Notes under the pieces: generated by a model | The model's database searches: none | What the model saw: the letters and a program-made list of their open reading frames with translations, nothing else | What the model was told of the DNA's origin: nothing | Source of the DNA: Brassica napus | Lineage: Eukaryota > Streptophyta > Magnoliopsida > Brassicales > Brassicaceae | Direction of reading: 5' to 3' | Length of the DNA: 64,000 bases | Assembly: GCF_020379485.1 (NCBI RefSeq) | Contig: NC_063451.1 | Location: 22,922,630-22,986,629, forward strand | In this document: one piece after another, positions 57,341 to 64,000 of the stretch | Position numbering within the stretch: position 1 is the stretch's first letter | Layout of the letters: every line of letters starts with the position of its first letter | Translations under genes and position numbers: made by a program

Positions 57341-60300
57341 ATGACGAGTACTCCAACTCCTTCTGCGACTGGAAGACTTGTAAGTAATTTAAGTCGTCTG
57401 GAAAGTCTTCCACCTGGACGACTTAGTAGATGACTTAAATATAAGTCGTCCATTTGGAAGACTTTCCAGACGACTTAAATTTAAGTCGTCTACTAAGTCG
57501 TCTGGACTTATATTGTTGTCTTTGATTATTTTGCAGACAAAAAGGATGGATATTCCAGAACTCCCCCGTAGGTTATACACATCAGGGGAAGAGCCAGAAG
57601 CCCACAATAGCATTTCGTATCATACGGATAACAGCAAGTTGCATACTGCTCTTAGGAAAGCTCTTACTGATGACGAATTTGAAGAGCTCAAGGAGTCGAG
57701 TTTGGGAGTTTTCATCAAGTTCAAGGAGCAGGGATTTGGTTGGGCTTCAAGGCTGGTTCACTACATGCTCAGTTTCAAGCTGGACATTAAGAAGAAGTAT
57801 GAGATGTGGTCTCTCGTTGGTCCAGAACCTTTGAGGTTTTCACTGTTAGAGTTTGAAAACCTCACTGGTCTAAACTGCGAGTACATCGAGGACCTTGAGA
57901 CACCAAAATGTGACGTTACCCCAGAGATGGTTTCTTTCTGGGGGATGCTGGGAGTTCATCTGGAAGCTGGGCCAACTACTGATCAGATAATAGCAGCACT
58001 GAAGAGATGCGGGGATTGGTCCAGGGAAGATCGCAAGCGGCTCGCGTACCTCTCCATCTTCACTGGATTCATTGAAGGGAGAAAGTTTTCAACCGCTACA
58101 CGATCTACTCTGGCAAGGCTAGTGATGGATTTAGAACGGTTTGAGAATTATCCATGGGGGAGAGTCGCGTTTAAGGTGCTGATGGACTCTTTGTGGAACA
58201 AAGAAATTGCTGGCTGTTACACCGTGGATGGGTTTATACAAGTTCTTCAAGTCTGGACGTACACAGCTATGCCGGAATTGGGTGCTAGTATTGGTGGTCC
58301 CAGAGCAGACAGTCCGTCTCCACCGATACTGGCTTACGAGGGCAGCAGAGGCCGCAGATCAATGAAAGCTGCTATCTTGAGTCAGGTATTTACTTCAATC
58401 CAAAAGACTGCGCAGACGACTTATTATAAGTCGTCTGGAAGGTCGTCCAGCTTGACGACTTATCGGACGACTTATAATAAGTCGTCTGGAAAGTCTTCCC
58501 AGCTGGACGACTTATTAGACGACTTATTATAAGTCGTCTGGAAAGTCTTCCATCTGGACGACTTATTAGACGACTTATTATAAGTCGTCTGGAAGGTCTT
58601 CCATCTGGACGACTTATTAGACGACTTATAATAAGGCGTCTGGAAAGTCTTCCCAGCTGGACGACTTATCGGACGACTTAATTAAGTCGTCTGGAAAGTC
58701 TTCCATCTGGACGACTTATTAGACGACTTATTATAAGTCGTCTGGAAGGTCTTCCAGCTGGACGACTTAGTAGACGACTTATAATTAAGTCGTCTATTTA
58801 GTATTTTTTTTCAAATATCTAACTCGATTCTTCTATTTACTGCAGACCCGCGTGATCAACTTTGTTGAGAAGGACATTAGTGAAATGTGGCCAAAATGGG
58901 ACTCTGAGGTTGAGGACCTGCCCGCGGAGAACATCATTAAAGTCATGTATGAGCGGAGACCGTGGAAGTGGACCATGGATTGCTGGGAAGTCACTGGTAC
59001 TAAGGTCAATACAAAACCTAAGGTTGTGACTCCATCGAAGAAGGCCAAAGAGATGGTTGTGTTGGAGGAGGAGGAGGAGGAGGAAGACAATCCAAGACCT
59101 CGGAAGAAAGCTCGTAAAGAGGCTCCTGAAGAGGCTAGAGAAGAGGCTAGAGAAGAGGCTAGAGGGGTGACCAGAGAGGAGTTGGAAATTATGTTCAAGG
59201 GCGTAGCTGAGGCTATGAAAAAAGGGTTTAATAAGTGCATGAGGGAGTTTAGGAAGTTGTCTGATAGATTGGAAGCTGTGGAGAAGAAGGTTGGTGTCAC
59301 CAATCAGGCTACCCCTCCACCTCTAACCAATCAGGCTACCCCTCAAGATAAACAGCCTACCCCTCTTGCCAAAGAAACCGGGGGTAGAAACAAACAGGCT
59401 ACCCCTCATGCCAATGAAACCGTGGTTAGTAACCAGCCTCCTCCTCATCAAACCAAACAGCAGCCTCCTCCTCCTCAAAAGAAACAGCAGCAGCCTCCTC
59501 CTCTTCAAAAGAAACAGCCTCCTCCTCAAAAGAAACAGCCTCCTCAAATCAAATATGTTAGTATCAAATCCAGGGTTAACTAGTTGTCCAGACGACTGTA
59601 AAAGTTGTCTGGACGACTAGTTGACCCTGGACGACTTAAACGTAAGTTGTCTGGACGACTAGTTGACCACGGAAGACTTAATTTTAAGTCGTCCAGGGTC
59701 AACTAGTCGTCCAGACAACTTTTATTTAAGTCGTCCAGGGTCAACTAGTCGTCCAGACAACTTTTATTTAAGTCGTCCAGGGTTAACTTGTGTGCAACTT
59801 TTATTGCAGAGATGGTTGCCGGAGGATACAGCAACCGAGGCGAACTCGGTAAATAAAGCAGATGGTGTCACCTCCAAAGAGATTGTTGCTGTCACTTCCA
59901 CCGATCACCAACCGAGCCTCGCTTCCACAGATCAACAACCGAGCCTCGCTTCCACCGAGCCAAGCGATCCAGTTTCACAACCGAGCCTGGTTGTATTGGA
60001 CAAGCGTGCAAAGAGTAAACGAGCGAAGAAACCTGCTCCTACTGTGAGATCTCCTTATATGGCAGAGAAAAAAAAAGATAAAGTGGCAGCCTATAATCCA
60101 TTTCCGCCAGTAAACAAAGAAAAGTTGAAGGAACTCGCTGATTGGTTGAAAACTGATCCGTAAGTGATTGCTTTACCCATAATAGCTTGATTTAGTCGTC
60201 CAAAACTGATTGCTTTTTTGTTTGCAGTCATTATTTAACTAAGATCGAGGACAAACCACGTACATCACCAACAAGGTGGTACCACTTCCTCCGGACAGCC

Positions 60301-61203
60301 AGAGGATGGCTGGAAGACTGCGTAAGTCTTCTGCACACGATTTAAGTCGTCTACAAAGTCGTCCAAGTAGACTACTTTCCAGACGACTTAAAGATAAATC
60401 GTCTGGAAAGTCGTCTACTTGGACGACCACGTAGACGACTTATAATTAAGTCGTCTTCGTCTGGTAACTTCTAACTTGTTATATTTAATATGCAGCATAT
60501 AGATGCTTGGATTAATGTGCTAAGGCAGAGGTATCAGGAGAACCCACAAGCTTTCAGGAGCGAGCGAATGTGCTTCCTGGATCACAACTTTTCTCAGTCT
60601 TGGAGAGAGCAGTATCAGCTCTTCAAAACATCGGAACCTGATCACAAAGGTTTAGGAAGAGTTCTACCTGGTGGGGCGTCGTATTTTTATGACGGATCAA
60701 TACCTTCATTTTGCCAATCAAACAAGAAGTGGGGGGAGGACATTGATGATATCTATGCGCCAGTGAACTTGGACGACAAGCATTGGGTTGCTATTTGGAT
60801 ATCGATCCCTAAGAGGCACATAGTCGTCTGGGACAGCATACCTTCATCTAGTGTACCAGACGCATGGGATGCGATAATGGAGCCTTTTCTCCAGATGGTC
60901 CCTTATCTGCTTGTTGAGTGCGCAGCCACCGACGAAATGCGGGTCAAATACGGGTTGGAGCCATACACATATGAGAGACCGCTGAAAGGTGTACCCACGG
61001 CCAACAATGGTGATTGTGGCGTGTACACTGTAAAGTACATTGAATGTCATGCGCTCGGGGGCTCCTTTGACCCTAAAGACTTTGCTAGGTGCAACGCGAA
61101 GAAAATGAGGGATAATATGGCGGTGGATATATGGAAGGAGCTTGTTGATCAGCATCTGAAAGAAAATGTGGATGGTGATAAGTTCGTGGGCATGTATGAT
61201 TAG
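57341..61203 (+). CDS. Ulp1-type SUMO protease-like protein with DUF1985 domain, transposon-borne
   Basis: Six exons chain in frame: 57341-57379, 57537-58385, 58846-59574, 59810-60159, 60228-60321 and 60496-61203, giving 922 residues with no stop. Exon 2 encodes DUF1985 (MWSLVGPEPLRFSLLEFENL, TGLNCEYIED). Exon 3 is highly charged with a poly-Glu run, an EARE repeat and a Pro/Gln/Lys-rich tail of QPPPP-like repeats. Exon 6 is the C48 cysteine protease domain: His in DKHWVAIW, Asp in VVWDSI, Cys in NGDCGVYTVKY, so the catalytic triad is complete. Such proteins would cleave SUMO or related modifiers; what they do for the transposon is unknown. All introns are filled with AAGTCGTC repeats. Start ATG 57341 follows an acceptor-like leader and gives MTSTPTPSATGRL. 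Confidence 0.88.
57380..57536 (+). repeat. Intron 1 AAGTCGTC palindromes
   Basis: Contains AAGTCGTCTGGAAAGTCTTC, GGACGACTTAGTAGATGACT, TTTAAGTCGTCTACTAAGTCG and similar. Almost the entire 157-base intron is made of direct and inverted copies of the motif. Confidence 0.85.
58415..58800 (+). repeat. Intron 2 tandem array of AAGTCGTC palindromes, about 53-bp period
   Basis: About seven units of the form GACGACTTATTATAAGTCG, TCTGGAAAGTCTTCCA(G/T)CTG, GACGACTTAT(T/C)(A/G)GACG. Each unit holds a perfect or near-perfect palindrome around TTATAA and a second one around the TGGAAAGTCTTCCA core. The array fills most of the 460-base intron. Confidence 0.92.
59585..59809 (+). repeat. Intron 3 AAGTCGTCCAGGG repeats
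   Basis: Two tandem units of about 46 bases contain AAGTCGTCCAGGGTCAACTA and GTCGTCCAGACAACTTTTAT (59684-59775), preceded by diverged and inverted copies. The 5' splice site GTTAAC lies inside a related GGGTTAACT repeat, so the exon 3 boundary itself seems to derive from the repeat. Confidence 0.85.
60322..60495 (+). repeat. Intron 5 AAGTCGTC palindromes
   Basis: Contains TTTAAGTCGTCTACAAAGTCG, CCAGACGACTTAAAG, AAATCGTCTGGAAAGTCGTC and GTAGACGACTTATAATTAAG. Intron 4 (60160-60227) has only a single TAGTCGTCC. Confidence 0.85.
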
Positions 61204-61788
61204 ATTTGTATTTGAACATGATTTTTTAACATGATTTTTGTATTTGAACATGATTTTTTAACATGATTTTTGTATTTGAACATGATTTTTTAACATGATT
61301 TTTGTATTTGAACATGATATAAGTTGTCTGGAAGAAATAAGTCGTCTGGAAGGTTTTCCAACTGGACGACTTACAAATAAGTCGTCTGGAAGGTTTTCCA
61401 ACTGGACGACTTACAAATAAGTCGTCTAGAAGGTTTGGACGACTTATTATAAGTCGTCTGGAAGGTTTTCCAACTGGACGACTTACAAATAAGTCGTCTA
61501 GAAGGTTTGGACGACTTGAAGGGATAGTAGAAGGTAGTCTAAAAATAAAATACACTTGAAGGGATAGTAGAAGGTCGTCTAAAAATAAAATACACTGGAC
61601 GACTTAGTAGAAGGTCGTCTAAAAATAAAATACACTTGAAGGGATAGTAGAAGGTCGTCTAAAAATAAAATACACTGGACGACTTAGTAGAAGGTCGTCT
61701 AAAAATAAAATACACTGGACGACTAAATATTTAGTCGTCTGGACGGGTAATCAAGACGGGACGACTTAAATTTAGGTCGTCTGGACAA
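61204..61788. repeat. Repeats between the convergent Ulp1 and mudrA genes
   Basis: Two arrays. First, about four copies of TTGAACATGATTTTTTAACA (61213-61315). Second (61318-61788), AAGTCGTCTGGAAGGTTTTC, CAACTGGACGACTTACAAAT and later AGAAGGTCGTCTAAAAATAA units with GGACGACTTAGT. These form the shared 3' region of both genes and end a few bases before the transposase stop codon. Confidence 0.88.
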
Positions 61789-64000
61789 CTAGTCAACTGG
61801 TTGTGTACATTGTGGTTTCGTATGGCCAGTTTCCTTGCAGTTTGAGCATCTCCGTGCCCTGTGTTTCTTCCTGGGTTTGTGTCCTCTCATCCTAGATAGC
61901 TCCAACCAAGATTGCCATCTTGATTTCTTCGGTCTCCCCCGACCACGCTTTAGTTCTGGAGGAAAGCATTCTCGTTCCTCAATATGTTGTGACACGATAG
62001 GATATATATTCTCTGAGTATCCTGCATACAGATAATTCTTTGAGTACAGTGGACATACAAGTGTGGAGATATGCAAACCAGCATGTATTCCAGCAGCTAT
62101 AGCATGAGAGCAAGGTATTTTCTCCACTCCATAGACACCACAATCACACTTTGCATGTTCCAAATCAACCACACAGTCCATTTTGCCACCTTTGACAAAG
62201 AAATGCCATCCATCAATTGGTTCGACCGTCATCATACCCGCTATCTCTTCTCGAACAGCAAGCAAGTATTCAACAGCCCGGCTATGTTCAGTTGTGAGAC
62301 TCAAAGCATCTTGTCTCCTTTTCCAATACCATTTTCCTAACTTCTGCCTTATGAACTCCAGCAGGAACGTAATCGGAAATCCTCTTGCTCGCTTCAGTGC
62401 GGAATTAATAGATTCAGCAATGTTGCTTGTTTTTATGTTGAACCTGTTCCCCTTACAATAAACCCTTGACCATAGCCTGACGTCGGCTTTCTCCAAATAC
62501 GTTGCAAGTTCCGGGTTTGCACTCCGTATCTCAGCCATGTACCGGTCAAAATCGTAAACCGTGTGAGCATAAGCAGCCCCTTTCACCAAGTACATGAGAT
62601 GTTTCCCTTTAAACTTTTTGACAATGTTATCTTGAAGGTGATAATAACATATTCCTCGGGTTGCCCAAGGAAACACCTTATCACACGCACTTTTAATGGC
62701 CTTGTGCCGGTCGGAGACTATCACCAGAGGCTTGTCATGAGATATACAACTAGCCAATTTTGTGAAAAACCATTCCCAAGAAGGTATATCTTCCTCATCC
62801 ACGATCCCAAAAGCCAATGGGAATATCTGAAAATTGCCATCTTGTGCGGCTGCAACTAACATAGTTCCTCCATACTTTCCACTTAGGTGAGTTCCATCCA
62901 CCACAATGACCCTTCTCTGATACTTAAAACCTTTGATAGAAGCTCCAAAAGAGAGAAATAGATACTTAAATCTTTTCATAGAATCAAGTTCTATCGCCGT
63001 GATAGAATCAGGATTTGCAATGGAGATTTGCTCGAGATATGATGCCAGACGCGAATACCCTTCTTCTGCTGATCCTCTCACCAATCTTTGTGCATATAAC
63101 AGTGCTCTGTATGAAGTGGTGTAATCAAGCGCCATGCCAAACATGTTCCTCATTGCATCAGTGATATGCTGCGGAGTTATCCCATCAATGATTCCAACAC
63201 GATCAATGAAAAGACTACCTACATACTTCGGAGTACAGTGTCTCCGCTGAGCGATTCGGTCTCCCGCTGAGCATAAATGTTTTTCCACATACTTTGTTAC
63301 CCAAAACGTGTTTGTCCCATGTTTGACACTCGCTCTGACCTTCCATCCACAATAGCTAACCGGACATGTTGCCACAACGAGAGTTTTCGTTGATTTGTAT
63401 AATCTGAAAGAAAACTTACCCCTCACTGCTGCCAACCGCAGCTCTGAAAGCAGTGCACCCTTGCTAACAAAACTCTGGTTGACATAGATGGTACCATTCG
63501 ATTTTCCTCCTTCAATAGCATTTGTCTTAGCATATGCCTTTTGGATTTCTTCAAAACAAATATTATCATCATCTTCCTCGTCCTCATCTGGAACCTTTCC
63601 ATAAAGACTGTAATCCCCACCATTCTGATCCGTTTCACCAACAATAGAATTATCAGCATCCTCCTCCCCATTTTCCTCCTCCCCATCTTGATTTTCATCT
63701 TCAACAAACTCATTATCACCAACATCTTCATCATCACCACCAACATCTTCTTCCCATTCACCAGCTTCATCATTATCACCAACATCTTTTTCCCATTCAC
63801 CAGCTTCATCAATATCCCTTTTCTCTGAAACCGTTTCGACCTTGCTGCGGCTTGATACACAAAGACATACTCTATGGGTTTTGAGTATCTCCAGCAAGTT
63901 TCGAACTTGTCTATCACTTGTAACATGAATGGGAAGACTGCCTGGAGCCATCATCATTTCTGCTGGTAATGAGTAGCTAATCTCCACACTCACTGTTCTC
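61789..64000 (-). CDS. mudrA-type Mutator-like transposase, 5' end outside the window
   Basis: Open from the window edge to a stop at 61791-61789, over 730 codons without a break. Parts in order: an N-terminal segment with PIHVTSDRQVRNLLEI; a very acidic stretch of Asp/Glu/Asn repeats; a MuDR-type DNA-binding region (FVSKGALLSELRLAAVRGKF, CGWKVRASVKHGTNTFWVTK); the MULE catalytic domain (Asp in VVDGTHLSGKYGG, Asp in VIVSDRHKAIKSA); a SWIM zinc finger (CDCGVYGVEKIPCSHAIAA); and a C-terminal CCHC knuckle (CSNCKETGHTKPQC). It is a full transposase apart from the missing start. No ATG is seen before codon 14, and the frame is open to the edge, so the true start is probably in the next exon. Confidence 0.9.
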   Translation of the reverse strand, partial: RTVSVEISYSLPAEMMMAPGSLPIHVTSDRQVRNLLEILKTHRVCLCVSSRSKVETVSEKRDIDEAGEWEKDVGDNDEAGEWEEDVGGDDEDVGDNEFVEDENQDGEEENGEEDADNSIVGETDQNGGDYSLYGKVPDEDEEDDDNICFEEIQKAYAKTNAIEGGKSNGTIYVNQSFVSKGALLSELRLAAVRGKFSFRLYKSTKTLVVATCPVSYCGWKVRASVKHGTNTFWVTKYVEKHLCSAGDRIAQRRHCTPKYVGSLFIDRVGIIDGITPQHITDAMRNMFGMALDYTTSYRALLYAQRLVRGSAEEGYSRLASYLEQISIANPDSITAIELDSMKRFKYLFLSFGASIKGFKYQRRVIVVDGTHLSGKYGGTMLVAAAQDGNFQIFPLAFGIVDEEDIPSWEWFFTKLASCISHDKPLVIVSDRHKAIKSACDKVFPWATRGICYYHLQDNIVKKFKGKHLMYLVKGAAYAHTVYDFDRYMAEIRSANPELATYLEKADVRLWSRVYCKGNRFNIKTSNIAESINSALKRARGFPITFLLEFIRQKLGKWYWKRRQDALSLTTEHSRAVEYLLAVREEIAGMMTVEPIDGWHFFVKGGKMDCVVDLEHAKCDCGVYGVEKIPCSHAIAAGIHAGLHISTLVCPLYSKNYLYAGYSENIYPIVSQHIEERECFPPELKRGRGRPKKSRWQSWLELSRMRGHKPRKKHRARRCSNCKETGHTKPQCTQPVD

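Larger units (their letters stand above)
56093..64000. mobile_element. Ulp1-containing Mutator-like element (Kaonashi-type), continues past the right edge
   Basis: The left end is probably GGGAGAATTGCCAAGTGTGA at 56093, a form typical of Mutator-like terminal repeats. Inside are a plus-strand Ulp1 protease gene (57341-61203) and a minus-strand mudrA-type transposase gene (from beyond 64000 to 61789), arranged tail-to-tail. This gene pair defines Ulp1-carrying MULEs (Kaonashi family in Arabidopsis). Short AAGTCGTC repeats are spread through the leader, introns and the space between the genes. The right terminal repeat and the target duplication are outside the window. Confidence 0.85.

Noticed and set aside
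58415..58800. CRISPR-like array in intron 2 of the Ulp1 gene
   Set aside because: The spaced palindromes have no unique spacers and lie in a plant transposon intron.

Overview
The window is plant nuclear DNA, most likely from a Brassica species or a close Brassicaceae relative. The evidence is plant-type spliced genes (GT-AG introns, AT-rich introns and spacers), Arabidopsis-like proteins, and a dense mix of plant transposons. Four single-copy genes can be named: PEPPER (KH-domain RNA-binding protein), an L18ae-like membrane protein, ABI1 (PP2C phosphatase) and an NPR2/NPR1-type BTB-ankyrin protein. A small membrane protein lies beside PEPPER, and a MAP kinase kinase (MKK1) survives only as a relic. 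As I recall the Arabidopsis map, this is the order around At4g26000-At4g26120. Genes I expect between ABI1 and NPR2 (RPS2, a casein kinase, NAP1;1) are not visible. This fits gene loss after the Brassica genome triplication, with transposons filling the gaps.

Layout. 1-4.5 kb: 3' part of a Ty3/gypsy (Tat-like) retrotransposon with an antisense extra gene, a 3' tandem repeat, a purine tract and a 3' LTR. 5.8-10.1 kb: two 2142-bp tandem units, each holding the PEPPER 5' flank and first exon fused to transposon fragments; the complete PEPPER gene follows (10.34-12.37 kb). 12.96-14.83 kb: two small minus-strand genes. 15.5-19.6 kb: a decayed Ulp1-type Mutator-like element with a 164-bp tandem repeat. 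20.6-21.7 kb: MKK1 relic. 21.94-29.15 kb: a complete CACTA element with 3-bp target duplication and two open spliced genes. 29.2-30.3 kb: two fold-back elements with telomere-like cores. 30.53-32.05 kb: ABI1. 33.96-35.94 kb: a probable Pack-MULE carrying a COI1 exon piece, then a 118-bp-arm inverted repeat. 37.5-38.4 kb: Helitron. 38.98-40.31 and 40.72-41.22 kb: two TIR elements with 9-bp target duplications and telomere-like cores. 42.30-47.09 kb: a decayed Ty1/copia element. 47.68-50.59 kb: a decayed PIF/Harbinger element. 50.7-51.55 kb: a probable LINE tail. 51.93-54.05 kb: NPR2-like gene. 55.0-55.5 kb: a hAT-like MITE. 56.09 kb to the end: a Ulp1-containing Mutator-like element with an open 922-codon protease gene facing a mudrA transposase gene.

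The host genes serve hormone and defence signalling (ABI1: abscisic acid; NPR2-like: salicylic acid; MKK1 relic: MAP kinase) and RNA processing (PEPPER). The most unusual points are: short palindromic AAGTCGTC repeats in the introns and untranslated parts of the Ulp1 element; the same motif logic in the CACTA element, including a third internal cluster; the PEPPER triplication that leaves the working copy with only about 250 bp of its own upstream DNA; loss of two redox cysteines in the NPR2-like protein; and a captured COI1 fragment. All names, family assignments and synteny come from reading and memory, with no database search.
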